A stretch of 64,000 nt of DNA from Pseudacidovorax sp. NFM-22 (GCF_021401245.1 NZ_JACBFY010000006.1:1-64000); one strand, 5' to 3'; positions 51,657-60,503 are shown, counted from the first letter of the stretch. Notes: generated by a model not told the origin, from the letters alone. Numbers and translations are program-made.

Positions 51657-53588
51657 TCAGAAGCTGAATCCCAGGCGCAGGTGCAGCCGGAACTTGCGCG
51701 TCTCCACGCCATAGCCCAGGTCGGCCTGCACCGGTCCCACCGGGCTGCGCCAGCGCGCGCCCACGCCCACGCCCACCTGCGGCTTGTTGAGCTGGCTCAC
51801 CTGGTCGGCCACGCTGCCGGCGTCGACGAAGACCACGCTTTCCCAGGCCGAGACCTTGTTGTTGAAGACCAGCGGCTTCTGCCATTCGGCGCTGAGCACG
51901 GCCAGGTAACGGCCGGCCACCGTGGCGCCGCTCGCATTGGTAGTGCCGATGGAGCGGTAGGCGTAGCCGCGCACGCTGGTGTCGCCGCCGGTCAGGAAGA
52001 GCAGGGTGGAGGGGATCTGCGCATCGTCCTTTGCCGTCACCGCGCCGACCTGCGCCCGCAGCGCCAGCCGCGATTGCCGTGCCAGGCCGGCCGTGTCGCC
52101 CTCGGCCACGCGGCCCAGCGGCAGGATGTAGAGCGAGCGCACGTCGGCGCGGGTGAACGGCCGCTGGGCGCCGCTCAGGGTGTAGCCGGCACCCAGCTCC
52201 AGGCCCAGGCCCCAGCCGCGCCGCGGCGCGCCGGCATCGTCGAAGTAGCGGCCCGTCCACGACCAGTTGGCGCTCAGGGCCGAGGCCGAAGGCGGCGCGC
52301 CCACGCCGCGGTTGAGCGCGTAGTCGTACTGCAGGTAGTAGGCGCGGTCGATCTTGGGGTCGGACTTGCTGCGGCCGAAGCGGGCCCGGCCGCTGTCGAC
52401 CTCGTAGTCGCCCGACAGGTCCTGCTTGAGCTCGCCCGAGGTGATCCAGCGCCAGCCGTCGTCGCCCGGGATCGCGCTCCATTCGCTGTTGAGCGAACGG
52501 GTGTTGCGGTCCACCGAGAGCTTGGTCACCGCGCGCCAGTCCAGCAGCGGCATGCGGTTGTGGATGTGGTCGGCCGACAGCCGCGGCCCCGAGTCGGAGG
52601 TGAAGCCCGCCCCCAGCACGATCTTCTGCAGCTTGGCCTCGCGCACCTGCGCGACGACGGTGGCGGCCTGCGGGTCGGCGTCGGTGTCCAGCGTGAGGAA
52701 GACCGAGTCGTAGTAGCCACTGCTGGCCATGCGGGCCTGGGCGTCGAGCAGTTCCTGCTGGTCGTAGGGCTGGCCGGAGGGCACGCGGGCGATGCGTCGC
52801 GCGCCGTCCACGCTGTAGCGCTCGGCGCCGCGCACCTCCAGCGGCCCGAAGCGGTAGGCCGGGCCCGACTGGTAGGTGACCGACAGCCGCGCCGTGCCGG
52901 CATCGGCGTCGATGTCGGCGCGGCTCAGCGAGATGCTGCCGGTGGGAAAGCGCTGCGCCACCAGCTTGCGCAGGCCCGCGTTCTTGGCACCGTCCCAGGC
53001 GGACTGGGTGAAGTCCTGGCCGGCCGACAGCGTCCAGCCCTCGCGGATGGCCTTGCGCTGGGCGGCGGTCTTGTCGTCGGTGTCCGTGGCGATGGGGCCG
53101 GCGAAGTCCACCTGCGCTGCCGTCACCTTGGTGCGCGGTCCGGGGTCGACCTGGATGCGCACCTCGTAGGGCACGGCAGCATCGGCCGGCAGGTCCACCA
53201 GCTCCATCTTGAGCGTGGGCGTGAAGTAGCCCAGCGTGCCCAGCAGCTCGCGCGCATTGGCGTCGGCGGCCACCATCAGGCGGGAGATCTCGGCCAGCTG
53301 CAGGTCGTCCAGGCGGCGGTAGCGCTGCAGCTCCAGGTGCTGCTCCAGGAGCTCGCGCGCCTCGTCGGGGCCTTCGACGCGGACGTTGAAGCCGTGCCGC
53401 CCGTCCGAGGTTTCCTTGCCGTTGCTCGTGAGTGCCGAGGGCGCATCGTCGGCCCCCGCCTTGTCGTCCTTGTGGCGGCCGGGCAGCAGGCTGCAGCCCT
53501 GCAGCAGCAAGGCGCCGAGAAGCAGCAGCACAAAAAGAAACGCCGGCATGCGTGCCGGCGTCGGTCGACGGGAATCCACCCTGGGCAT
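51657..53588 (-). CDS. tamA: Outer-membrane assembly protein TamA (BamA/Omp85 family) with lipobox-like signal
   Basis: This 643-aa protein has N-terminal POTRA-type domains (about residues 60-280) and a C-terminal 16-strand Omp85 barrel, with the conserved GGDTSVRGYAYRSIG, VVFVDAGSVAD, SPVGPVQADLGYGV blocks and a terminal Phe (LHLRLGFSF). The signal sequence ends in LLLQGCSLLPG, which reads as a lipobox. Starts at 53606 or at an internal Met (about 53549) are possible. It is co-transcribed with tamB. Confidence 0.94.
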   Translation of the reverse strand: MPRVDSRRPTPARMPAFLFVLLLLGALLLQGCSLLPGRHKDDKAGADDAPSALTSNGKETSDGRHGFNVRVEGPDEARELLEQHLELQRYRRLDDLQLAEISRLMVAADANARELLGTLGYFTPTLKMELVDLPADAAVPYEVRIQVDPGPRTKVTAAQVDFAGPIATDTDDKTAAQRKAIREGWTLSAGQDFTQSAWDGAKNAGLRKLVAQRFPTGSISLSRADIDADAGTARLSVTYQSGPAYRFGPLEVRGAERYSVDGARRIARVPSGQPYDQQELLDAQARMASSGYYDSVFLTLDTDADPQAATVVAQVREAKLQKIVLGAGFTSDSGPRLSADHIHNRMPLLDWRAVTKLSVDRNTRSLNSEWSAIPGDDGWRWITSGELKQDLSGDYEVDSGRARFGRSKSDPKIDRAYYLQYDYALNRGVGAPPSASALSANWSWTGRYFDDAGAPRRGWGLGLELGAGYTLSGAQRPFTRADVRSLYILPLGRVAEGDTAGLARQSRLALRAQVGAVTAKDDAQIPSTLLFLTGGDTSVRGYAYRSIGTTNASGATVAGRYLAVLSAEWQKPLVFNNKVSAWESVVFVDAGSVADQVSQLNKPQVGVGVGARWRSPVGPVQADLGYGVETRKFRLHLRLGFSF

Positions 53589-53680
53589 GGGGCGCCATTC
53601 TGGCATCGGGCCCCGGGCCGGCTTGTCGGAATGCCGCCCGTCCTGCGGGGGCTTGCCGATGCGGAGCCGGCTGCCTTGTG

Positions 53681-54868
53681 TTATTTCGACAGCAGCCGCA
53701 TCGCGTCTTCCAGCCCCTTGAGCGTGAGCGGGAACATGCGCTGGGACATCAGCTGCTGGATCACCGAAATGCTCTGGCGGTACTGCCACACGCCCTGCGG
53801 CTCGGGGTTGATCCAGGCGAACTTGGGGAAGGCGTGCGTCAGGCGCTGCAGCCATTCGGCGCCGGGCTCCTCGTTGTTGTATTCGACGCTGCCGCCGGGC
53901 TGCAGGATCTCGTAGGGGCTCATGGTGGCGTCGCCCACGAAGACCAGCTTGTAGTCCTTGTTGTACTTGCGGATGATGTCCCAGGTCGCGAACTTCTCGC
54001 TGAAACGGCGGCGGTTGTTCTTCCACATGAAGTCGTAGACGCAGTTGTGGAAGTAATAGAACTCCAGGTGCTTGAACTCGGTCTTGACGGCCGAGAACAA
54101 CTCTTCGACGCGCGCGATGTGCTCGTCCATGGTGCCGCCGACGTCCATCAGCAGCAGCACCTTGACGTTGTTGTGGCGCTCGGGCCGCATCTTGATGTCG
54201 AGGTAGCCGGCGTTGGCGGCGGTGCGGCTGATGGTCTGGTCCAGGTCGAGCTCGTCCTCGTGGCCCTCGCGCGCGAAGCGGCGCAGCCGGCGCAGCGCCA
54301 TCTTGATGTTGCGCGTGCCCAGCTCCTGGGTGTCGTCGTAGTCCTTGTAGGCGCGCTGCTCCCACACCTTCACGGCGCTCTTGTTCTTGCCGACGCCACC
54401 GATGCGGATGCCCTGGGGGTTGTAGCCGCCATTGCCGAAGGGCGAGGTGCCGCCGGTGCCGATCCACTTGCTGCCGCCCTCGTGGCGCTCCTTCTGCTCT
54501 TCGAGGCGCTTCTTGAGCGTCTCCATCAGCTCGTCCCAGCCCATCTTCTCGATGGCCGCCTTCTGCTCGGGCGTGAGCTCCTTTTCCAGCACCTGGCGCA
54601 GCCAGTCGAGCGGCACCTCCTTGGTGAAGTCGGTGAGCATCTCCACGCCCTTGAAGTAGGCGGCGAAGGCACGGTCGAACTTGTCGTAGTGCTTCTCGTC
54701 CTTCACCAGGGCGGTGCGGCTGAGGTAGTAGAAGTCGTCCATGCCGAAGGCATCGTCCGAGTTCGGGCCCACCACGTCGGCCTGCAGGGCCTCCAGCAGC
54801 GTGAGGTATTCCTTGACCGACACGGGCAGCTTGGCCGCGCGCAGGGTGTAGAAGAAGTCGATCAGCAT
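53681..54868 (-). CDS. VWA-domain protein of the CoxE type, MoxR partner
   Basis: This 395-aa protein has a helical N-terminal part and a von Willebrand A domain from about residue 235. The MIDAS strand reads VLLLMDVGGTMDEH, so the usual D-x-S-x-S is D-x-G-x-T. FVGDATMSPYEIL supplies a later metal-site Asp. MoxR ATPase plus VWA pairs act as metal-cofactor or complex-assembly chaperones. Its Shine-Dalgarno (AGGAG) lies inside the 3' end of the toxin gene, 3 bp upstream, so its translation should depend on toxin translation. Confidence 0.9.
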   Translation of the reverse strand: MLIDFFYTLRAAKLPVSVKEYLTLLEALQADVVGPNSDDAFGMDDFYYLSRTALVKDEKHYDKFDRAFAAYFKGVEMLTDFTKEVPLDWLRQVLEKELTPEQKAAIEKMGWDELMETLKKRLEEQKERHEGGSKWIGTGGTSPFGNGGYNPQGIRIGGVGKNKSAVKVWEQRAYKDYDDTQELGTRNIKMALRRLRRFAREGHEDELDLDQTISRTAANAGYLDIKMRPERHNNVKVLLLMDVGGTMDEHIARVEELFSAVKTEFKHLEFYYFHNCVYDFMWKNNRRRFSEKFATWDIIRKYNKDYKLVFVGDATMSPYEILQPGGSVEYNNEEPGAEWLQRLTHAFPKFAWINPEPQGVWQYRQSISVIQQLMSQRMFPLTLKGLEDAMRLLSK

Positions 54869-54871
54869 GGG

Positions 54872-55165
54872 TCAGGCTCCTGGCCAGCGGTCGGGGCTTT
54901 GGCGGAAATGGACGCAGGCCAGCACATGGACATGATGGCCGTCTATCCGATAGTGCAGGGCGTAGGGGAAGCGGCGCAGCTTCGCGCTGCGATAGGCACC
55001 AAGCCCGTGGCGGAAACGCTGCGGATCGCGCGAAAGCAATTCCACCAGTGCGGCGACGCTGCGCAGGAGTTCGGCGCCAAGGCCCGTTTGCTTCGCTTCG
55101 TACCACTCGAAGGCCATGCGCAGGTCTTGCTGCGCAGGCTTCTCGAGATGCACTTCGAACTGCAT
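54872..55165 (-). CDS. RelE/ParE-superfamily toxin
   Basis: This 97-aa protein matches the ParE-type toxin fold: VHLEKPAQQDLRMAFEWYEA (first strand and helices), RFRHGLGAYRSAKLRRFPYALHYRI and VHVLACVHFRQSPDRW. ParE-like members poison gyrase and RelE-like ones cleave mRNA; this group is usually labelled ParE-like. It starts 4 bp after the antitoxin stop, in the usual antitoxin-first order. Confidence 0.9.
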   Translation of the reverse strand: MQFEVHLEKPAQQDLRMAFEWYEAKQTGLGAELLRSVAALVELLSRDPQRFRHGLGAYRSAKLRRFPYALHYRIDGHHVHVLACVHFRQSPDRWPGA

Positions 55166-55169
55166 CGAC

Positions 55170-55385
55170 TCAGAGCCGGACGCCCAGCGACGCGGCGAGT
55201 TCGGCGGGCGTGCATGCGGTGCCGGGATTTGCCTGAACCCACGCCCAGCGACGGTCGAGCTCGGCCTTGAGTTCTTCGCTCATCGGCGGCATGAGGTCCT
55301 GGTCGATGCTGTCCCAGAGATCCTCGACGAGTTGCAGCTTCTCGTGCACACCGAGTTGGGCGATTTCTTTCGGGAGCGCGCTCAT
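55170..55385 (-). CDS. Addiction-module antitoxin
   Basis: This 71-aa protein is of the addiction-module-component type: IAQLGVHEKLQLVEDLWDSI, then PMSEELKAELDRRWAWVQANP. It neutralises the ParE-like toxin encoded next. The ATG at 55385 is preceded by a strong SD (AGGAGG, 55391-55396) that lies in the last codons of the GNAT gene. A longer form from 55403 would overlap that gene. Confidence 0.88.
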   Translation of the reverse strand: MSALPKEIAQLGVHEKLQLVEDLWDSIDQDLMPPMSEELKAELDRRWAWVQANPGTACTPAELAASLGVRL

Positions 55386-55386
55386 G

Positions 55387-55995
55387 TCAGCCTCCTGAGA
55401 CAAGACGGGGTTTGTCCAGCAGATACAGCAGCTGCGCCTTCACCTCCGGCCATTCGCCGGCGCGCACGCTGTACATCACGGTGTCGCGGATGGTGCCGTC
55501 GCGGCGCAGGGCGTGGCCGCGGATCACGCCGTCCTTCTTGGCGCCCAGGCGCTCGATGGCGCGCTGGCTGGCGAAGTTGAAGTTGTCGGTGCGCCAGCCC
55601 ACCACGTGGCACTGCAGCGTCTCGAAGGCATGGCGCAGCAGCATCAGCTTGCAGGTGGTGTTGACATGCGTGCGCTGCACGCGCTGCGCGTACCACGTGT
55701 AGCCGATCTCCACCCGGCGGATGGCGGGCACGATGTCGTGGTAGCTGGTGGTGCCCAGCACCGTGCCGCTGGCCTCGTCGAGCACCGCGAAGGCCAGGCG
55801 GTTGCCGTCGTCGCGCATCTTCAGCGCCTGGGCGATGTAGGTGGCGGTGTTCTCCGGCTCCGGCACCGAGGTGACGCGGATGTTCCACAGCGCGCCGTCG
55901 GCGGCGGCCGCGGCCAGGCCGGCCTCGTGCTGCGGGGTGAGCGGCACCAGGCGCACGCCGCGTTCGCTCAGTTCAACGGGTTCGACGAAGGCCAT
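55387..55995 (-). CDS. RimJ/RimL-type GNAT acetyltransferase
   Basis: This 202-aa protein matches the acetyltransferases of the ribosomal-protein type: RGVRLVPLTPQHEAGL, AFAVLDEASGTVLGTTSY, RRVEIGYTWYAQRVQRTHVN and RTDNFNFASQRAIERLGAKKDGV. It lies between moxR (46-bp gap) and the toxin-antitoxin pair and seems part of the same transcript. The target is unknown; relatives act on proteins, amino acids or antibiotics. Confidence 0.9.
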   Translation of the reverse strand: MAFVEPVELSERGVRLVPLTPQHEAGLAAAAADGALWNIRVTSVPEPENTATYIAQALKMRDDGNRLAFAVLDEASGTVLGTTSYHDIVPAIRRVEIGYTWYAQRVQRTHVNTTCKLMLLRHAFETLQCHVVGWRTDNFNFASQRAIERLGAKKDGVIRGHALRRDGTIRDTVMYSVRAGEWPEVKAQLLYLLDKPRLVSGG

Positions 55996-56040
55996 GGCAG
56001 CTCGGCGCGGTCAGGAGGGTCGTGGGCGTGCGGCGACGGC

Positions 56041-56883
56041 TCAGCGGTTGTTGCGCTGCATGAAGACCAGCTTCTCGAACAGCGTCACATCCTGCTCGTT
56101 CTTGAGCAGCGCGCCCACCAGCGGGGGCACGGCCACCTTCTCGTCCTTGCTCTGCAGGGCTTGCAGCGGGATGTCCTCGGCCACCAGCAGCTTGAGCCAG
56201 TCGAGCAGCTCCGAGGTCGACGGCTTCTTCTTGAGGCCGGGCAGGCCGCGCACGTCGTAGAAGGTCTTCATCGCCGCGGCCAGCAGTTCCTGCTTGAGAT
56301 CGGGGAAGTGCACCTCGACGATTCGGCGCATGGTCTCGGCGTCGGGGAACTTGATGTAGTGGAAGAAGCAGCGGCGCAGGAAGGCGTCGGGCAACTCCTT
56401 CTCGTTGTTGGAGGTGATGAACACCACCGGCCGGTGCTTGGCCTTGATCAGCTGGCGCGTCTCGTAGCAGTAGAACTCCATCCGGTCCAGCTCGCGCAGC
56501 AGGTCGTTGGGGAATTCGATGTCGGCCTTGTCGATCTCGTCGATCAGCAGCGCCACCGGCTCGTCGGCCGTGAAGGCCTGCCACAGCACGCCCTTGACGA
56601 TGTAGTTGTGGATGTCCTTGACCCGCTCGTCGCCCAGCTGCGAATCGCGCAGGCGGCTGACGGCGTCGTACTCGTACAGGCCCTGCTGCGCCTTGGTGGT
56701 GGACTTGATGTGCCACTGCAACAGCGGCAGGCCCAGTGCGCTGGCGACCTCTTCCGCCAGCATGGTCTTGCCGGTGCCCGGCTCGCCCTTGACCAGCAGC
56801 GGGCGCTTGAGGGTGATGGAGGCATTGACCGCCAGCATCAGGTCCTGCGTGGCGACGTAGTTGTCGGAACCCTTGAATTTCAT
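56041..56883 (-). CDS. MoxR-family AAA+ ATPase
   Basis: This 280-aa ATPase has Walker A GEPGTGKTMLAEE, Walker B ALLIDEIDKAD, sensor 1 FITSNNEKELP and the arginine-finger helix DAFLRRCFF. MoxR proteins assemble or activate metalloenzymes together with a VWA-domain protein; the partner is probably encoded at 53681-54868, three genes downstream. The start at 56883 (MKFKGSDNYV) is the family's usual N-terminus. It is divergent from cytochrome c4. Confidence 0.94.
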   Translation of the reverse strand: MKFKGSDNYVATQDLMLAVNASITLKRPLLVKGEPGTGKTMLAEEVASALGLPLLQWHIKSTTKAQQGLYEYDAVSRLRDSQLGDERVKDIHNYIVKGVLWQAFTADEPVALLIDEIDKADIEFPNDLLRELDRMEFYCYETRQLIKAKHRPVVFITSNNEKELPDAFLRRCFFHYIKFPDAETMRRIVEVHFPDLKQELLAAAMKTFYDVRGLPGLKKKPSTSELLDWLKLLVAEDIPLQALQSKDEKVAVPPLVGALLKNEQDVTLFEKLVFMQRNNR

Positions 56884-56976
56884 GGATGGCTTGCAGTGGG
56901 GAAAAGCGGGAGGGAGGTGCGCCCGATGCACGTGCGATCAGGGCTTTCCAGCGGGTCGGCGCAAGGGTCGGCTTCC

Positions 56977-56982
56977 TATAAT
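56977..56982 (+). promoter_or_regulatory. Consensus -10 box TATAAT upstream of cytochrome c4
   Basis: A perfect TATAAT lies 44 bp upstream of the cytochrome c4 ATG, in an otherwise GC-rich gap. No good -35 hexamer is found at 16-18 bp spacing, so the promoter would be weak or activator-dependent. Confidence 0.5.
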
Positions 56983-57025
56983 CGCCCGCCGATCCCCCAA
57001 GTCCTCACGAGATTTTGCGCGCAAA

Positions 57026-57709
57026 ATGAACAAGCTGTTGACCACGATGTTTGCCCTTGCTGTCGCTTGCGTGACCAGCGTGGCCTCTGCGCAGAAGGTG
57101 ACGGGCAATGCCGACAACGGCGCCAGGAAGGTGGCCATGTGCGTGGGCTGCCACGGTATCGTGGGCTACCAGGCCAGCTTCCCCGAAGTGCACAAGGTGC
57201 CCAAGATCGCGGGCCAGAGCGCCGGCTACATCACGGCGGCGCTCACCGCCTACAAGGGCGGCGACCGCAAGCATCCCACCATGCGCGCCATCGCCGACAC
57301 CCTGACCGAGCAGGACATCGCCGACCTGGCCGCCTACTACTCGGCCCTCGGCATGAACGACGGCGCGGCCCCGCCCGCCACCGCCAAGCCGCCCAGCGAC
57401 AAGGTCCAGGCCCTGATCGCCCGCAATGCCGAGAACAGCTGCACCAAGTGCCACGGCGCCAACTTCAACACCCCCAACGACGCCACTGTGCCCAAGCTGG
57501 CCGGCCAGTACGGCGACTATCTCTTCGTGGCGCTCAAGGCCTACAAGACCAGCCACCCGATGGTCGGCCGCTCCAACGCGGTGATGAGCACCCAGGTCAA
57601 GCCCTACAGCAACGCCGAGCTCAAGCAGCTGGCCCAGTACATCGCCTCGCTGCCGGGCGAACTCAAGACGGTGCCGGAGTCCGAGCTGCACCGCACCGCC
57701 AGCAAGTAA
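57026..57709 (+). CDS. Diheme cytochrome c4
   Basis: This 227-aa periplasmic protein has a Sec signal (MNKLLTTMFALAVACVTSVASA) and two class-I cytochrome c domains, each with a heme-binding motif: CVGCH (about residue 39) and CTKCH (about residue 139). MRAIADTL and VMSTQVKPY hold the likely Met ligands. Cytochrome c4 passes electrons to terminal oxidases. It is a single-gene unit with its own terminator. Confidence 0.95.
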   Translation: MNKLLTTMFALAVACVTSVASAQKVTGNADNGARKVAMCVGCHGIVGYQASFPEVHKVPKIAGQSAGYITAALTAYKGGDRKHPTMRAIADTLTEQDIADLAAYYSALGMNDGAAPPATAKPPSDKVQALIARNAENSCTKCHGANFNTPNDATVPKLAGQYGDYLFVALKAYKTSHPMVGRSNAVMSTQVKPYSNAELKQLAQYIASLPGELKTVPESELHRTASK

Positions 57710-57736
57710 GTCAGCGCTGTCGGTCCCAGGACGAAG

Positions 57737-57772
57737 AAGGCCTGCGAGGCGAACGCCCGCAGGCCTTTGTTC
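57737..57772 (+). terminator. Rho-independent terminator after cytochrome c4
   Basis: AAGGCCTGCG (57737-57746) pairs perfectly with CGCAGGCCTT (57758-57767) over an 11-nt loop, followed by a short T-rich tail (TGTT). It lies 28 bp after the stop codon. Confidence 0.88.
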
Positions 57773-57816
57773 ATGGGGCGCTTGGCTTACCGCCCCGGCT
57801 GCGCGGGGCGCATGGT

Positions 57817-58662
57817 TCAGGCGGTCTCCAGCGCCATCAATGCTGTCGCCGTGTTCGAGATCGGCAGGTGGTAGTTGGCGTGCACCTTGCGCACCGACGG
57901 GCCGGCCGCCGTCAGCGCTGCGCGCATGGCCAGCCACATGAGCAGTTCCACGCCCTGGGTGCCCGCCTTCTCGACGATCTCATGCACGGAGAACTGCGTG
58001 GCCCACTCCGGGTTGGTGAGCAGGCTGTCCATGAACTGCAGGTCGAAGCGCTTGTTGATGTGGCCGGCGCGCGTGCCGTCGAGCTGGTGCGACAGCCCGC
58101 CCGAGGCGACGAAGAGCACGCGCCGGTCCTCGCCCCAGGTCGCCACGGCTTCGCCGACGGCCTTGCCCAGCGCATAGACGCGGCTGGCCTTGGGCAGCGG
58201 GAACTGCACCGTGTTGATGCACACCGGCACGATCGTCACCGGCCACTCGCCCTGCGGCCACAACAGCTTGAGCGGCAGCGTGCAGGCATGGTCGACCAGC
58301 ATCTCCTGGCAGCTGACGATGTCGAACTCGCGCTCGACCAGCGTGTTGATCAGCTGCCACGACAGCGCCGGCTCGCCGCCCACCGGCGGCTGCGCCGGAA
58401 TGCCCCAGCCCTCGTCGGCCGAGGCGTACTGCGCCGCTGCGCCGACGGCGAAGGTCGGCATCTTGTCGAGGAAGAAGTTGAGCCCGTGGTCGTTGTAGAA
58501 CAGGACCACCACGTCGGGCCGGGCCGTCGCCAGCCAGTCGTGCACGGGCGGATAGCCGTCGAAGAAGGGCTTCCAGTAGGGCTCGGCCTGCAGGCCTTCA
58601 TGGATCGCCTTGCCGATGGCGGGAATGTGCGAGGTACCGATGCCGCCGATGATCTTGGCCAT
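57817..58662 (-). CDS. ligB: Protocatechuate 4,5-dioxygenase beta subunit (LigB-type extradiol dioxygenase)
   Basis: This 281-aa protein is the catalytic subunit of a class III extradiol ring-cleaving dioxygenase. GIGTSHIPAIG carries the first Fe(II) ligand His, FYNDHGLNFF the second His, and LFVASGGLSHQLDG, WATQFSVHEIVEKAG complete the site. It would cleave protocatechuate, gallate or a close relative. It follows ligA after a 20-bp gap, matching the alpha-beta subunit pair. Other pathway genes are not in the window. Confidence 0.93.
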   Translation of the reverse strand: MAKIIGGIGTSHIPAIGKAIHEGLQAEPYWKPFFDGYPPVHDWLATARPDVVVLFYNDHGLNFFLDKMPTFAVGAAAQYASADEGWGIPAQPPVGGEPALSWQLINTLVEREFDIVSCQEMLVDHACTLPLKLLWPQGEWPVTIVPVCINTVQFPLPKASRVYALGKAVGEAVATWGEDRRVLFVASGGLSHQLDGTRAGHINKRFDLQFMDSLLTNPEWATQFSVHEIVEKAGTQGVELLMWLAMRAALTAAGPSVRKVHANYHLPISNTATALMALETA

Positions 58663-58682
58663 GGGGTGTCTCCGGGTTGGGG

Positions 58683-59036
58683 TCACTGGAAGTTGGCCGC
58701 GACGAGCCGGGCCTTGAATTCGTCCTTGGACAGGCCCGTCTGCTGGGCGCCGATGTCCTGCATGTCCAGCTTGAAGATGCCCGCGAACTTGGCCAGGTAG
58801 TAGGCATTGCCGCCCGCCGCAATGAGCTGCAGCACGTTGCGCGCACGGATGGCCGCCGCCTGCTCGGCATCGAGGCCGTAGCGGCGCATGTAGCCCTCCT
58901 CGTCGGCCATGAAGGCCTGCCGGTTGGCTTCCTCGTTGAAGGAGAAGCACATCTTGTTGAGCGCATAGCCCTTGCGGGCCTGATCGCCGTCGAACAGGGT
59001 GGTGCCCTCGATGGGCGCTGGCGTGCGAGTGTTCAT
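58683..59036 (-). CDS. ligA: Protocatechuate 4,5-dioxygenase alpha subunit (LigA)
   Basis: This 117-aa all-helical protein is the small subunit that caps the LigB active site. GYALNKMCFSFNEEANRQAF, ARNVLQLIAAGGNAYYLAK and the IGAQQTGLSKDEF tail match LigA. A good SD (GAGGAG) precedes the ATG. It is the first gene of the ligAB unit and divergent from a LysR gene. Confidence 0.93.
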   Translation of the reverse strand: MNTRTPAPIEGTTLFDGDQARKGYALNKMCFSFNEEANRQAFMADEEGYMRRYGLDAEQAAAIRARNVLQLIAAGGNAYYLAKFAGIFKLDMQDIGAQQTGLSKDEFKARLVAANFQ

Positions 59037-59117
59037 GCGGTCTCCTCGTCGATCCCGTGGTGATGGAAGGCCGCCAGTATTCGCCCGTCGTTGCCAAAGA
59101 TAAACCGATGGATCATC

Positions 59118-60026
59118 ATGGATCGCATGAGCGATTTCGATTGGTCCGATCTGGACGCGCGGCTGCTGCGCCTGCTGGTGGCGGTGGTGGAGACGGGCTC
59201 CATCACCGGCGCGGCGCAGCGCCTGGGCGTGACGCAGTCGGCGGTGAGCCACCTGCTCGACAAGCTGCGCGCCATCACGGGCGACCCGCTCTTCGTCAAG
59301 TCGGGCCGTGGCATCGTGCCGACAGCGCACGCGCAGGCACTGGCGCCGCAGGCGCGTGAGCTGCTGGCGCAGCTGCAGGCCTTTGCGCGGCATGCCCGCT
59401 TCGATCCCGCCGCCTGGCGCGGTGTGCTCACCGTCGCGGCCAATGACTTCCAGCGCGAGGTGCTGCTGGTGCCGCTGGCCGCGCGGCTGCGGGCGCAGGC
59501 GCCGGGGCTGGTGCTGCGGGTGCTGCCTTCGGACGTGCCCACGGCCGAGATGCTGCGCAGCGGCCAGTGCCAGTTGGTGGTCAGCCCGCGGCCACCCGAG
59601 GGCAGCGACATCGTGCAGAAGCGCCTGTTCGAGGACCGCTGGCGCGTCTTCTACGACCCGGCCGTGCGCGAGGCGCCGACCACGCGCCGCGAGTGGCTGG
59701 CCGCCGACCATGCCACCGTGGTCTATCCGCCGCAGCGGCGCATGGCGCTGGACGAGGCGCTGGCGGCGCGCGGCATCGAGCGGCATTTCGTGGTGACGGT
59801 ACCGGGCTTCGCGGGCCTGCCGGCCTTCCTGCGCGGCACGCCTTTGCTGGCCACGGTGCCGGGGCTGCTGGGCGAGGGCCTGATGCGCGAGTTCGCCAGT
59901 GCGGCGGTACCGGTCGCGTGTCCGCCGTTGCCGATGTACATGGTGTGGCACCTGCGGCATCAGCAGGACGCGGCCCATCAATGGTTGCGTGAGCAGTTGG
60001 TGGCGGTGGTGCCGGCGCGGCGCTGA
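59118..60026 (+). CDS. LysR-family regulator next to ligAB
   Basis: This 302-aa protein starts with the LysR helix-turn-helix GSITGAAQRLGVTQSAVSHLLDKL and has a typical effector domain. The frame is open from 59091 (TTG), but ATG 59118 or 59127 gives a normal N-terminus. With 81 bp between its start and that of ligA it is the likely regulator of ligAB, with the ring-cleavage substrate or product as probable effector (inference). Confidence 0.9.
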   Translation: MDRMSDFDWSDLDARLLRLLVAVVETGSITGAAQRLGVTQSAVSHLLDKLRAITGDPLFVKSGRGIVPTAHAQALAPQARELLAQLQAFARHARFDPAAWRGVLTVAANDFQREVLLVPLAARLRAQAPGLVLRVLPSDVPTAEMLRSGQCQLVVSPRPPEGSDIVQKRLFEDRWRVFYDPAVREAPTTRREWLAADHATVVYPPQRRMALDEALAARGIERHFVVTVPGFAGLPAFLRGTPLLATVPGLLGEGLMREFASAAVPVACPPLPMYMVWHLRHQQDAAHQWLREQLVAVVPARR

Positions 60027-60387
60027 GTGTTGCGTTGGGCGGTGGCGTGCCTACGTCGGGGTTGCCCAGGTCGCGCGGTATGCACGGGGCATGTGGGCAT
60101 GTGGGCATGGGGTGCGTGGGTGCTTCGCATCCATCTGTCGCGGGGCAGCAGTGGCGTGCACGGGTCGCACGGGTCGCCTTGACGGTAATCCGGCAGAGGA
60201 CGCCGGCATGCGTGCTGCCGGTGCACGCTCGCGCTGACCGGCTTGCTGCGCATGAAGGGTGCTCGCTCTCCACCGACGCGCCTTCTGCACTGCACGGCGC
60301 CGCGAATGGCACCTCCGCACGCACACCGGCATCCTCCGCCTGGACGCTGCGCCCGAACTGCCGGGTTCGACCGCCCAGATCCTCACT

Positions 60388-60503
60388 CCGTTCGCCCTGA
60401 GCCTGTCGAAGGGCAGAGCGGCGCGCGGCGCAAAGGCGGGCCGTCCTCGTCCGCCTCAGTTCAACCTCGACGGGCGAGGCTTCGACAGGCTCAGCCCGAA
60501 CGG
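60388..60503. repeat. Inner inverted repeat of the TTCGACAGGCTCAG type
   Basis: CCGTTCG...TGAGCCTGTCGAA (60388-60410) and its inverse (60481-60503) match at 21 of 23 positions and are 70 bp apart. The core TTCGACAGGCTCAG is a dispersed repeat I know from many betaproteobacterial genomes (from memory). Confidence 0.75.

Noticed and set aside
48377-51667. Open frame of 1096 codons on the + strand over tamB
   Set aside because: It mirrors tamB codons, shows no domain pattern, and tamB matches its family along the whole length.
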